The notes: generated by a model from the sequence alone, not told the origin. Shown: positions 12,736 through 24,952, numbered from the stretch's first letter. The stretch: 64,000 nt of DNA from Adiantum capillus-veneris (GCA_014529385.2 CM043944.1:51829268-51893267), one strand, 5' to 3'. Numbers and translations: made by a program.

Positions 12736-14285
12736 GTTTTGGTTGTTGTCACATCATCTAGCATGGGGCCACATAGCATATGTTGCATGTGCAGGTAGGG
12801 TGCGTAGTGCACACTGCTTATGTAGAGCTTGGACGTGGAGTCTGGACCACGAGATCTCAGGAGGCCTACGATGACCAGAGGGGTGTGTAGCGTGACACAC
12901 CAAAGCCTTGGGTGTTGTCTGGACAAGCGTGAATTGTCGAGGTTTAAGACTTTATTAAGAAGACTCTTATGGTTGGGTGGTCATTCTTAAACAGTTCTCT
13001 TACGTCAGTGAGCTCACACTACAGCTCTTCATGAGAGGCTTTGTCACCTGTCATTCAACTCATGTATCACTAGTATTAGAGTAGTAACGGTTCTTTGGGA
13101 AGGATTGACTAACCGAACCGATAAGTATCATTTCAATTAGTGATATTCAATTCAAATGTGTATGATTAGTTGCTTACGTTGCTTGCACATGAGTGAACCA
13201 TCGAGCATGAATGTGCACTAAGCACCCTACTTGTGTGTGCCTTTGTGACTTGGTATTTGTGGCCGTCTACCCATGAACTTACTCGAATCCAAGACAATAA
13301 TCTTACTTTTTGACAGTGTGCATGTTTCCTATTTGAGAATTAACCATTCATTATTAAACGAATACGTCTTCCAAATCTCTCACCTTACAGTGTGTCACTA
13401 GGTGGAGTGACATCTTTCCCTTGAGACTTACGATGAGCTCTTAATTGTTTGTGTGTCTTAAAGTATGAGTTTCTACACTCATGTTTTCCTAAATAATAAC
13501 TTATTGTTATGTATTATTCTTTCTTTTATTTAAGGACTTTATGTGCCTCTAATATAAATCTTCTTTGTCGAGTGTAACAACCTCTTGGACTTTATATGTC
13601 CTCATATAAAACTTCTTTGGCAGGTGTAACAACCTCTTGGACTTCACTTTCTACCTCTGTGTTGGAAGCTGAACAGTAAAACATATACAAAGTGCTCTTA
13701 GATGAAACCATGCGTCCCATACCATATGGCTTCATTCAAGGTTGCTTTGTTGACAATCTTTTGCAGATCAATAGAAACTATTCATTGAGACTAGTATCCG
13801 AATCGCTATTGTTATAAGCATTGGTAACATATGTATGTGTGTTGAGTTCTTACTTTGTTCAATTTATATAATAAAGGGTTTGGCTCACCCAATTCAGGAT
13901 GCTTTCAATATCTGAGTGTACACAAATGAGGGACCAATTCAGATAAGTGACCATCCAATTTGTCTCCTAGATATGAGTCTACCGAGGGAACAAACAACTT
14001 GATGGAATTTTTAAACATTTCGAGGTAGCCATGCGAAATTGCTTTAAAATTGTTACCAAACTCTTTTTGGTTGTCTCAATAGGCATTCCAACTCTAATGC
14101 CTTGACCAAGGGTCTAAGTTTATAGACCTTGTCATGCATCCACTGTCCAAAATAGTCAATTACAACTAACCTTTCGTTTTTATTTAACAAAACTCACAAT
14201 TGTGAGTGGTGGTTATATTGAAATGTCACAAAGAGATTACAAAGCTGCCTCAAGCTCATGCCAAGCCTTGAGGGACATAAGGTTA
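12736..14285. other. unassigned, contains a short direct repeat
   Basis: No coding region recognised. The stretch TGTAACAACCTCTTGGACTT occurs at 13573 and again at 13625 within a diverged unit of about 52 bp. The DNA looks like an old LTR or other decayed repeat. Confidence 0.5.
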
Positions 14286-14289
14286 CATC

Positions 14290-17149
14290 AGAACTTAGAC
14301 ATACCTGTTCTCAAGCCCTAAAATGGCACATCTTGACCAGATGGTGAGAATCGCCCCAACCCAATCATTTGAGTTATACCTTTTACTTACCACACACATT
14401 ATCTCCTTACTCTCCTGTATAATCTCTGAGAAGCTAGCTACATAGAGATCGCTATGTAATACGCGGCAATTTTTGGCCTTCCAAATATTGTTGAGGAAAC
14501 AATACCTAACAATTTGAATATAGATAAGCATTGTAGAACTTCGAAACTGTCACCAAGGCATAGATCCTTCTTGAAAAACCCTATCTTCCATGTTTTTTTG
14601 TACCCACTTGCACACTTTTTCTACCAGGCCCCTCTAAGAGCCAGACACTCTATGAACATGTGGGCGAGGTCTTCACTAGCCAATGTGCACCCTGAACATC
14701 TATCGGACCTGATACCGCGAGCTTGTATCTTGTCACCTATCGGCAAGGCCCCCCAAAGAACCTGCCACTGTGGAATCTAGATGTTCTTCGTGACCTCCAC
14801 CCATCTAGCCTTCGTCCATTGCTTCTTCAGTGCTTGTTCAATGGGACAAACCAATCCACCTTGTATGTTAAAACTTGGTAAATTCCTTTGGTATGAAGTT
14901 TAAAGAAATGACTATAGAAAGGTCACTTCCAAGCTTTCCACTCAAAAGTAGATTCCCAAATCGGCATCACTATATTGAGCATGCCTTCAACTACTCTGTT
15001 AACAAGAAGCTTCTCAATGTCATTGAGTTGAAACTGGGCTACCACCTGGTCAACAAATTTTTAGCAAGCGCTATTTCTATCCCAGAAGTTGCTCAACCAC
15101 CACTGGAGTCCTTTATTATTGATCCTTCTTGCAGTTTCTCTCCAATAAGGGTTCAAGGTTACACCAACAACTTTAGACAGCCAAGGGGACCAATGACATA
15201 TGGAGTTCTAGAAGTATCTCGTCAATTCACCCCATTCCAGTACCCCTGATGTTTTGTTACACTTAGGCATCAGCTCTCCCGTGATGCCACCCAAATTTAG
15301 ACTAGACCACTTCGGGGCCAAAAGTTTGTTGTGAACCTCAATCCCTTTCCATTGACCACCCTTAGAGCAAGTTTTGCCTTGTCTATCACATCCTTGGTCA
15401 TGACAACCCAAGATTGGTCTTGTTTTGCAATTGATACCACAAACTTGGCGCATAGGGCCTCAACATGAACCGCAGTGTTCAGAATTCCCAGGCCACCTTG
15501 GACCACCGGCTGAGCGATACTTTCTCACTTAGCCCATTGCCACATCGACGAGGCTTTAGTGCTATTTCTCCATAAGAATCTTTTAATAGGTTTCAAAAAC
15601 TCCTTCCAGTTACACTTGGCTATTTTGAGGATTGGGCTGGTGAAGGCAATAGAGGGAAGCATAAATGAGTTGATCACTTTGACTCGACTCTGGAAGGGAA
15701 GCAACACAAACTCCCATCCCATTTTCTCTTGGATCTTCTCTAGGACCCATTGGAATCTTTGCTGGTGTGTAACTTCTACCCCCAAGGGGGCGTCCAGATG
15801 CCGAATATCCTTCGTTTAGACACAGTCTCCCCTGACCAGACTGATGGATCAAAGGTATCGTTTTTTTGTTAGAGATATTAATCTAGAATTTTCAATACTA
15901 CACTTTGATCCCAAAGCCAAAGCAAATATCTGCACAATCTCCAGGGCCTTCCTGAGTACGGTTGCTTTCAAAAAGAGGAGCAACTCGTCCGCAAACAGCT
16001 TGGCGAGAAGCTGGTCATTGACGAGCAAATAGTAAACCTTGAATTTCCTCTCGCTCAATAGTAGCTTCGAGCATCGTAATTAGAGGATGTGACCCAATAG
16101 CAAATAAGAGAGGGGGCACCCTTGCTTGATAGACCTTTTGGCTTCAAAGGAGCCCACAATTCTATTAATGAATAAGAGTTCAGATTGGTTGCCTGCACCC
16201 CGAGTGTGTATGAGTCGACAGAGGCGAGGCCCAAAGCCCAATTCTTTCATGACACCTTCAATAAAAGACCACATAATCCTATCATAGGCCTTGTCCAGGT
16301 CCAGTTGAAGCAAAATACACTCCTAGTTAGTGAAGGTTGCGTACTCAATGCCCACCATTGCCGTCAAGATATTTTCATATATTGATCTTCCTTGTATGAA
16401 TCCGTGCTGATGAAGAGAGATAACTCTTCCAAGAAGGGGGGCAATTCTAAGAGCGACAGTGTTGGCCATGATTTTGTAGGCCACCGACATCATGGTTATG
16501 GGACGCTAGTGCTTAAGATGCAAGCATCACACCTATTTTGGGATAGGCTTAATAAGACCTCTCTTCACAACGACCCACAGACAAAAGCTTGGTTGGCCAT
16601 ACACGTGACGGGGGTCTTGAGGTCCTCTAGAAACTCCTTGAAGAATTCCATGGTATGGTCGTCCCACCGGAGGGACTTCTCCTTGCCAAGAGCTTGCAAT
16701 GCAAGCGAGCATTCCTCTTCGAAAAGGTCCACCTCAAGCTGATTAGCTTCAGGTGGGGGAATTTTCCTATTGACACTCCTGAATAAGTTCGCTTTGGCTT
16801 CTTCCACTTCTTGAGAGCGGTTCTTTGGCTGGCCAATAATTTGGCTTAGATGGTCAAGCATCATCCTAGCCATTTCATCTTGATCCTGAGTAACATTCCC
16901 GTTCTCATATGTGAGTGAGTGGATGGAGCCCTGGCTCTTCTTGACTTTCAAGGCCCTAAAGAAATGTGCTTGATTAGCGGCATCTAGATGGAGGAAGGTC
17001 TCCCTAGATATCAACCTCACCCTCTCGACCTCCTCACAATGTTGCTATGCTAGATTGGCTTTAGCTTTCAACCACCTTTGGTGTTCTTCTTCAAAGGCCA
17101 GCCGCCTTGCAGATTTTTTGGAAGTTAGACTAGCGACCTCCTCTTCGAG

Positions 17150-17150
<1 letters not shown>
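14290..17150 (-). mobile_element. second LINE copy, 5'-truncated
   Basis: Minus-strand remnants run in order from the pre-RT linker near 17020 through RT to a zf-RVT near 14700. There is no endonuclease and no ORF1. The 5' end stops at a (CT)n(CA)n tract at 17152, the usual form of a 5'-truncated LINE. The sequence differs clearly from the LINE at 7770-11940, so it is another family. Confidence 0.85.
14295..17020 (-). pseudogene. LINE reverse transcriptase and zf-RVT remnant
   Basis: From 17020 an open stretch of 151 codons carries the pre-RT region with WDDHTMEFFKEFL, equivalent to the usual DG..EF motif. At 16313-16080 come LQLDLDKAYDRIMWSFI and IKQGCPLSYLL. Near 15985 the catalytic box reads FADE instead of FADD. 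Then come a thumb with SRVKVINSFMLPSIAF (near 15690), MVQGGLGIL (15506), and a zf-RVT with CSGCTLASEDLAHMFIEC near 14690-14640. Several frameshifts and stops separate these blocks. The changed catalytic Asp alone would make it inactive. Confidence 0.82.

Positions 17151-17151
<1 letters not shown>

Positions 17152-17225
<74 letters not shown>
17152..17225. repeat. compound (CT)n(CA)n microsatellite
   Basis: About 16 CT units followed by about 20 CA units mark the 5' edge of the second LINE. Confidence 0.95.
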
Positions 17226-17227
<2 letters not shown>

Positions 17228-17772
17228 ATATAGTGATCATCTTTCTTGAAGCAAAGCCACAAAAGTTGTTCCTACGCTATCAATACGAATACGCAAGTTT
17301 GGTAAGTTCAATATTGACACCCATTTAAAGCTAGAACTTTTCTATTTGGAACTAGCAAGCTATACAATAGGCTCTCAACATGTAAGAATGGTTGGTCACT
17401 CAAGAGTTACTTGTCCATTTCAGCATTGGATCACTTCTCTTCACTTTGTCTTGCCAGAGTCCTCTTATCATTCATTTGATATGTATTATGTCTTTCGATA
17501 TGCAAGGAGCATAATAAAAATTTATACAAAGAATTGCATGCTAACAAGGTTAGAGAGCATCATCAATATGCAAGCTCCAAGTCTAACAGTCTACTTCTTT
17601 TGGATGCCTTGGAGACCTTTCTCGCTTCTTCCAGTCACTCTTCAACTTCTTCCGTTGTTGTTCCCTTGTCAATCTATATGTGTTCTTTAACGGCAGAGCG
17701 AGTGCCCTTTTCACATGTCAAAAACTACGAGATAAAGGCTAAAGTCCGAAAATGAGAGAAGCTCCTCTGCGC

Positions 17773-17824
<52 letters not shown>

Positions 17825-17995
17825 CCGCCGGCCGTACTAGTCACCTTTTATTCTATCCTACTTTCAGTATTTTCTATTGATTCCAGTTGTCCTTCCTTCC
17901 ATTTTCCTCCTCCTTACTCAACTACTATTTTTTGGTTTTCTCCTCTATTGATTCAGTTGTCCTTCCTTCCATTTCCTCCTTACTCAACTACTATT
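17226..17995. other. intergenic, with (GA)n at 17779-17821
   Basis: No coding region recognised. A pure GA tract of 43 bases is followed by GCCGCCGGCCGTACTAG. Two similar TCAACTACTATTTT blocks lie at about 17918 and 17982, forming a small tandem duplication just 3' of the Lys/Glu-rich gene. Confidence 0.6.
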
Positions 17996-19270
17996 TTAGG
18001 GTTTCTCCTCTTTATCTGCTTTGCTTTGCTTCAGCATGCTCCACCACTTCTTCTTTTGTTGGTCCTCCCTTCCCATCTTCTCTTTCTCTTCCTTCTTCTC
18101 CTTTAGCTTCTTCGTTTTCTTTTCCTTCGCTTCCTTCTCCCCCTTTGGTTTCCGTTGTTGCTGATCCTTTGGAATCTTCTCCTTTTCCGCCTTCTCCGTC
18201 TTGAGCTTCTTCTCTTGCTCCTTTTTTGACATCCTTTCTTTTTCTTCTTTCTCTTTCCTGAGCTTCTTCTCTTGCTGCTCTTTTGCGATCTTCTCTTTCT
18301 CTTCCTTGTCCAGCTTGAGCTTTTTCTGTTGTTGTTCCCTTGCAAGCTTTTCCTCCTTTTCCTTCTCCATTTTTGATTTCTCCTGTTGTTGCTCCATGGC
18401 CATCTTCTTTTTCTCTTCCTTCTCAATCTTGAGCTTCTTTTCTTGCTCCTCCTTTGCCATTTTCTCTTTCTCTTCCTTCTCCATCTTGAGCTTCTTTTGT
18501 TGCTGCTCCCTGGCCATTTTCTGCTGTTCTTCCTTCTCCATCTTCTTCTTCTCCTTTTCGTCCTTCTCCATCTTCAGCGCCTTCGGTTCATTAGCAACTG
18601 TGGCCTTTTCATCCTTACTCTCTGTTTTCCTTGTTGTCCACATTTTCAGCTTCTTCGGTTCGTCTGCAATGGTAACCTTTTCATCCTTCTCCGTCTTCCA
18701 CTTTTTCAGCTTCTTCTGTTTTGGTTCGGTGGCAATCGCGACCTTTTCATCCCTCTCTGTCTTAGACTTTTTCAGCTTCTTCTCTGGTTGCTCCTTTGCA
18801 ATGTTCTCTTTCTCTTGCTTCTGACTCTTCACCTTCTTGGGTTGCTGCTCCGGCAACATTCTCTCTTTCTCTTCCTTATTCTTCTTCAGCTTGCCCTGTT
18901 GCTGCTGCTGATCTTTCTCTTTTGTGCCTCTCGTCGTGGATGCTTCTGCATCAGAAAGGGATTCATCGGTGACATCGGGAACACTGACGCACGTGAGACA
19001 AACCATAGCACGTCCCATTACGCTTCTGGATTTCATCTCCTCTGTGTATTGCTCTTGCTCTTCCTTCACCTCCTTTTTCAGCTGTTTCTTCTTCTTTAGT
19101 AGGCCTTTTCTGCCTTTCTCCTTGGAGCTATCTTCATCTTCATCAGGAGAAGTTACGCCTGCAGAGAGACAACTTTGCGACCTGCCATCTCTGTCTTTCT
19201 CTCGGGGTTTCTCTTTAATTAAGCTCTCGTCATCGGAAGACAATACGTCTGCAGCAAGACAGCTCGGCAT
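17996..19270 (-). CDS. Lys/Glu/Gln-rich coiled-coil protein, function unknown
   Basis: An uninterrupted frame of 424 codons starts at the ATG at 19270 (MPSCLAADVLSSDDESLIK). The frame is also open upstream through a (GA)n tract, but no ATG lies there. The first 170 residues are mixed, with acidic/Ser clusters (SSDDES, SPDEDEDSSKEKG) and basic runs. From about residue 170 the chain is made of imperfect 15- to 20-residue units such as EQQQKKLKMEKEEKEKMAK, which predict a long charged alpha-helix or coiled coil. It ends with WWSMLKQSKADKEEKP. There is no membrane segment or catalytic motif. I do not recognise a family; low-complexity KEK proteins are often nuclear or RNA-associated, but that is inference only. 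A truncated copy lies at 27093-27995. An open frame this long in repetitive sequence may survive by chance or may be a real gene; the conserved start region in both copies favours a gene. Confidence 0.6.
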   Translation of the reverse strand: MPSCLAADVLSSDDESLIKEKPREKDRDGRSQSCLSAGVTSPDEDEDSSKEKGRKGLLKKKKQLKKEVKEEQEQYTEEMKSRSVMGRAMVCLTCVSVPDVTDESLSDAEASTTRGTKEKDQQQQQGKLKKNKEEKERMLPEQQPKKVKSQKQEKENIAKEQPEKKLKKSKTERDEKVAIATEPKQKKLKKWKTEKDEKVTIADEPKKLKMWTTRKTESKDEKATVANEPKALKMEKDEKEKKKMEKEEQQKMAREQQQKKLKMEKEEKEKMAKEEQEKKLKIEKEEKKKMAMEQQQEKSKMEKEKEEKLAREQQQKKLKLDKEEKEKIAKEQQEKKLRKEKEEKERMSKKEQEKKLKTEKAEKEKIPKDQQQRKPKGEKEAKEKKTKKLKEKKEEKEKMGREDQQKKKWWSMLKQSKADKEEKP

Positions 19271-19289
19271 TATGCTTGTTACACACACA

Positions 19290-19290
19290 G

Positions 19291-19348
<58 letters not shown>
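19290..19348. repeat. (GA)n microsatellite in the leader of the Lys/Glu-rich gene
   Basis: A GA tract begins about 20 bases upstream of the ATG at 19270 on the minus strand (read as CT there). It is preserved in shorter form at the same position in the copy at 28014-28052. Confidence 0.93.
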
Positions 19349-19350
<2 letters not shown>

Positions 19351-19561
19351 TTGCCGCTGGTCTGATTCCGCGTTGCTACAGAAGAAGAGCACGCTGTTTC
19401 TTTGATGCTGTCTCGGACGTTGCTACCCATGCGAGGACATTCTCCTAGGCCTACAGAATATATATTTCTTGTCGACCTTCGACAGGAACCTTGGAACACT
19501 CGAACACACTGTTCTCACACAAGATTTTTTATCTAGCAAAGTAGGGGCCAGGACAATCTTT

Positions 19562-19894
19562 AGGGTGTTCACACTATAGCCCCGCCCACCATCATATAAT
19601 GTAAATTGGCGCTACCTAGTAACACATTTTCTGGCGCCTATATTCAGATAGTAAAATTGGGAGCTGCATCTGCAACTTAACCGGAACAACAGATTGGCTG
19701 AATTAATGATTGTAGACGTACGGGCCCACGATTCGAGGCTTTGGAAGTTGCTTTGTGTGTTTGGGCGAGGGTAGGCTAAACTCTAGTAGGTCATCCATAT
19801 TTTTGGCGCTCCATGTTTTGCTCATGCAATCTCACGTTGGCAATTGTCATTCAGCTCGGCACACGCTCGTGAGCGCCAAATCATGTGCTCAATG
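19562..19894. other. about 330-bp block present in one gene copy and absent from the other
   Basis: Homology to 28200-28320 breaks after GGACAATCTTTA and resumes at TGTAAACCCCCTTATACC. The 330 bases between have no counterpart in the second copy. The block carries GGCGCT and AGCGCC words in inverted orientation near its ends (about 19606 and 19872). It could be a small non-autonomous transposon inserted here or a deletion in the other copy. Confidence 0.5.
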
Positions 19895-19929
19895 TGTAAA
19901 CCCCCTTATACCGCTAGGTCTTCGGCTTA

Positions 19930-21765
19930 GGCCTGAAAATTGCAACCCTTCCCACCCTTCCTTTATCCCTAGCCCTGCATTTGCCTGGAAATTTTTTTTG
20001 GAGACCTTCCCACCGAAGGCCACTTTGGCGGAGGAGCCCTTCAGTAAGGAAGGGATGGCATTCTCTTGGCCTTCCCTAGGAAGAGCCACTTTTTAAAATG
20101 CCCTTCCAAGGTTAAATGGATGCCGGTTTCACATCATGCGCTAATTGGAGTGTGGGAGCCTGGGAGTCCAGGTTTGATTTATAGCATAAGCCCAAAGGTA
20201 AGCAACTTTAATAAAATTGCAAAGGTTGAGACAACCTTGAGGGTTGCATGCAGCTGCCAGCACACCTACTCCATTTCATTTTGCAATTGCGAATTTGTGA
20301 TTCACAACTACTGACTCGCGAGGGAACCAATACAGCTGCGCACTCCACGGCGCGTGCGTTCAATTTTCAAAGCTTAAACTCCAAACTCCAGAGCACTGAG
20401 CAGTCGAGACTTAAGAGATTGCATGCGACTCGCTAGGGCTGAATCGGCTGATGCAGGCAGCAACACTGTGCAACATCGATGATCAAACTGGTTGTCACCT
20501 GGTCCTAAAATACTGGCTGCATTGCCTGCAGCCCCAGTCTCTCTGTGTAGCCCTCATTGTGGAGGAGGATGCAGACACATTAAGCCAGCTACATATTGAC
20601 GCCCAAAGCTCGTCCTGGCATTCTACAATGTCGATGCAGGCGTCGTCTTTGCGCATGATCATGCCATCGAGTTAGGAGTCAAGACTCGGAGTCAAGAAGT
20701 GTAAGGATGACACAGGGTGAAGGCTTCTTTCCTGAAGCCTCTTGATTGTAGCAAAAGAACATCTCAGCAATGCCTAAAGGTAATCTTATGCTTTTTCTCG
20801 TCAAATCGCCAAGTCCCTTGAACCTTCTTGTGTGTGCGTGCGCTTGCATCATAGTTGAGATATGTGCATTGAATAGATGTTACAGGTAAAAGGAAAAGAG
20901 ATTTTGTATGCTATTGAAATTTGTAGTAATGGGTGGGTGTGTTTGTTAGTCATGTGAGGACATCACCTGGCTCTAGTGCAAGCTGCATACTTACAAAGAT
21001 CATACAAAGCCCTTTGTATCAGTTTCTTTGGCGGCCTTTCCGAACATGGACAACTATGGTACCTATAGAGAAGACTTTTAGAATCATAAATATATAGCTA
21101 GACTTTTTACAACCTTGGGTTGCAGATGATTCTATGAACATAAGTTCTGATTTCGCATCGACATCACACATGTTTTGTTTCCTGAGAGATGGTAGGGATT
21201 TGTTTCTGCAAACTATTTGTCCTACACAAATCTCGCCATTTATTTTATCGAATTTGCATTCAAGTATATGCATTGCAATTTGGAGGCTATGATGTAGATG
21301 ATGTCTAAGGTATTTAAGGACATTTTCTTCCTTCTTGCGAGTAGAGCAATCAACTTGTGTTAATTTCAATAGCAGCATGACATAGGTGCTCATATTGTTT
21401 TGGCTTGTGAAAAGGTTGGAGAAGGGATGTCTTTTGTTTGTTTTCAACAAGTTAGTCACTTCAAAGATTACCATTTATTAATTGCATTTCACAGTTTCAA
21501 AAGTAGCATGTGCATGTTTTGATTTTTTGAAGTTTCGTGTAGCTTAATGGAGGAGTGATACTCGAGAGTATCATGACTGCATTGAACTCCATGGTATAGT
21601 ATGGTCTCTTGCATGATGACATATTACTTTATCTATAAAGCTGACATCACTTGCCTAAAGACCTCAATTAATGCTGTGTACAACTAAGCAGACACAAACC
21701 AGCTGAAAATCTGTGAAAAGTATATACTGGTCCAGAACTGAGAAAAAATGAAAAGGAAAAAAAAA

Positions 21766-21828
<63 letters not shown>

Positions 21829-22154
21829 TAAATTTTTTGGACGAACTAAATTTAGACGAACTACTGATGTACCATGTTTGCCTTGCAGTCCTGATACAAA
21901 GAAATCTCATTTATTATGTTTTCTTTGAGAGACTGGAATCTAGCTATATGTTTACTTGAGGAGCTATATTTTACTTGAGGACCAGAGTGCTTATTCCTTG
22001 CTTGGACCTTGGTATGTGAACTTACTTTTGAAGCGTATTGTGTTCATGCTATCTGTGCTCTTTTCTATATTATGAAAGTTAATTTTAAAACTTGCTTGCA
22101 TCTTGAATGAGTAGCAATGACAGCTATGTATTATTAGTGTTGATTCATTTGAAT
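19930..22154. other. unassigned region, (GA)n at 21769-21824
   Basis: No gene recognised. Short open frames are unsupported. A 56-base GA tract lies about 330 bases before the hAT transposase reading frame. The hAT element's left end should lie in this region, but I could not find terminal inverted repeats. Confidence 0.5.
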
Positions 22155-24356
22155 ATGGAAAGCGATAAGAAGAAGAAGAAGCAAGTAGACCTTTCAAGCT
22201 TTTATAAAGCTGTGGAAGGAAAAAGCAAGAGAAAAGAGAAGGAGTTTCAAAAGGAAAAAGCTCGAGTCATAGAGGAGCTTTTTGGAGAAAGCCCAGAGAT
22301 AGGACAAGATGATAACGACGAGGCCCAAGAAGTGCAAGATACAACCAGCTCGGAACCAATTCCTAAAGCTAAAAAGCTAAGAAAATGGAGGCCAGCTTGG
22401 AAGTTCGAGCACAAATGGGCATATCCAGTGGTAGTTGAAGGACAGGTTAGAGTAAAGTGTGAGTGGTGTGTCTATTGCAAACAAAAAACCCCTTTTGCAA
22501 TAAAGGTTCATCTACACTCCAGATTTCTGCTCTAAATGAGCATAGTGCTTCAGATGAGCATAAGCTAGTTGCCTTGAAGTGGGCAAACAAGGAAAAGAGG
22601 GTATGCATTCCTCTTCCCGAGTATGTCGCAACATTTGAAGACAAGGAGAAAATACGTGTGATCACAATAATGTGGCAAATTTACTTCGTCGTGAAGTGTG
22701 CTGGGCCTATGGAGCTCTTTGAGAAGCTTTGCCTTCATCAGATTGAGCAAGGGTTGCCAAATATGCCTCGCCATATAGTATTATGGTACTTATTTGAATC
22801 GAACGGCTGGTATGGAATTCATACAAGCAATCAGGGACGTGCTTTGGAATGCTTTATGTGGAGAAATGCAAGCAAGCCCTTGGTACTCACTCATGGTAGA
22901 TGATAGTACAGATAGGGGGAAAGAGGGTCATCTCATTGTTTATGTCAGTTATTTGAAAAATGGGGGTAAAGGTGAAAATCATGTTACATTTGTCAAGCTT
23001 ATAAAAACTGATGATGGTGGAGCAGAAGCTAATTATGATGCTCTTGTGAAATTGCTAAAGGAGATGGGGCTATCTATCCATAAACTTGTATCACTTGCGA
23101 CTGACGGGTGTTCAGTTATGGTGGGTCAAAGACATGGACTCATTGCTAAAATGAGAGCAGATGTTTCCCATCTCCTCCTTGTGCATTGTCTTGCCCATCA
23201 TGAAAATCTCGCGGCAAGTCAAGCTGTTGACTCATTTCCAGAACTTGTGCATTTGGACAAGCTTTGTAGAAGTATCTACACTTGGCTTCATGCATCAGGA
23301 AAGAGGATGGATGATTTCAAGCTTATTGAGGGAGCATTAAATTTGCCGGAGTTAGCCATGCTACGTATCCACTCTATGAGGTGGCTTTCACGTGGACATG
23401 TGATGGAACGCATGGTAAAATTTATGCCAGCTTTGCTTTTGGAGTTTGGAAAAGAGAAGCCAAGCCTCTATGATGGGCTTGTCCTCTATGCAAACCAGTT
23501 TTACATGCATTTATTAGCAGATGTATGTTCAGAGTTGCATCTTTTAAGTTGTCAGTTTCAATCCAATCTTGTGGATATTGCTAACGTATCAGGGTTTGCT
23601 GATGCGGCATTGCAAAACTTGAAGAAGAAATTCTTGAGAGACTCGGCTAATTGTGGAACAAAGTATTTGAAACAGTTTGTTCAGCAAACAAAAGGTGGCC
23701 AGATCACTTTTTTTGATGCAGGTGGAGATATGCATGTTCACATGTTAAGGTTTGACAAAATTGAGGGAAGCAGCATAGGTGGATCTTTTGAGGATTGCAT
23801 GCATCTAGAATTAGTCATAAAAGTCGTGAAGAATTTGACTACAAGGATGCAAGAAGACATGCCAATCTTCGAGGCTTGCAAGCTTTTTAGCCCAAAGCAC
23901 TACCCGAGTGAAGAGTTGTTGCTTGAAGCTTGTAGCAAGCAATGGTTGTTGCAAGTTCTTCGCCAATTTGGAAGCTTGGTAGAGAGTGTAGAGAAGTGTA
24001 TGGGAGAACTGGACTCATTTACCACTGTTTTGTCTAGCAACTTTAAACATAAAAGCTTCCGTGATGCATGGGAAGTATGTAGAGATGACATTATCATGCA
24101 TGACTCATTCCCCAACTTAATGAGACTTTGGGAGATTCTCTCAGTGGTTCCTGTAAGTACAGCTGATGCAGAAAGAGGGTTCTCTTGTCAAAACAACATC
24201 AAATCAGCCCATAGAACAAGCATGAACACGACAACGTTGGGAAACTATATGTTTATAGGCTTGAATGGGCCCGAAACCACTTCAGATATGCCTTGGGATG
24301 ATGTGTTCTCCTTATGGAACAAGAAGAAAAGAAGATTCATAAACGTTGCAGCATAG
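22155..24356 (+). pseudogene. hAT-family transposase, two frameshifts
   Basis: The start MESDKKKKKQVDLSSFYK at 22155 leads into a basic region and a zinc-finger-like WAYPVVVEGQVRVKCEWC. Near 22495 the frame shifts by one base and goes on in another frame (KGSSTLQISALNEH, as expected for this family). Near 22790-22805 it shifts back and stays open for about 515 codons. That part holds WYSLMVDDSTDRG (first catalytic Asp region), CLAHHENLAAS (the C-x-x-H type motif of hAT proteins), MRWLSRG, and at the end VVPVSTADAERGFS...IKSAHRTSM, the hAT dimerisation domain. The protein resembles the ZBED/ZNF862-like hAT group with a DUF4371-type core. Apart from two indels it is complete, so inactivation is fairly recent. 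Confidence 0.85.
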
Positions 24357-24952
24357 AGGATCGCAATGTAGCATTTTGTGTTCTCTACTATTTTATGGAC
24401 TTCTAGATAACGTGCAAGCTATGTAGCGTCTCATAGAGCTTTTGGGCTTTTTGTACACTGATTATGCTTGCTAGAATCCTTGACAGAAAAGCTTTTGTAA
24501 TTTTGCAATTTTGTTGGTGAAATAGTATTGAACTCGATTATGTGAAATTGCATGGTCTGTTTTGATTTGTTGGTAGTGCCAAGAGTGTGGTACTTTTATT
24601 GAAACGTGTGAAATTTGAATTACTTTGCTGGTTCTTTGTGTAAACAAGATGGTGCTTCTCAATCGGTATATGAAACGAGAATTGCAGGTAAATTTTGAGT
24701 TTGGGCAAGTTGAATATTTAGCTTTTGGGTTTCTCTTTGCAGAATAGTACCAATACCCGTAACCCAACTACCATAGATGAAATGTATGGCTTTTCTTATA
24801 GGTGGACAGAAGAGGATTTCTAGGAGAAGGCGTCCAAGTTACACAATAAGTGGAATTTCTCCTGGTACACAATTCATTCCAAATTGAGCTTTGTTCAGTC
24901 TTGGTAAATGCTAGCTTACACAAAAGGAAGCTTTTCTATTTTGATTTGTTTA
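24357..24952. other. 3' flank of the hAT transposase
   Basis: AT-rich DNA without a recognisable gene. It presumably includes the right end of the hAT element. I could not find an inverted copy of any left-end sequence. Confidence 0.45.

Noticed and set aside
14875-15249. 124-codon plus-strand frame
   Set aside because: It lies antisense to the second LINE's coding region, which has clear RT-related motifs.
18103-19099. Plus-strand and second-frame open frames across the Lys/Glu-rich gene (Phe/Leu/Ser-rich)
   Set aside because: They are shadows of the purine-rich coding strand. The minus-strand frame from 19270 is the longest and is the one shared with the second copy.
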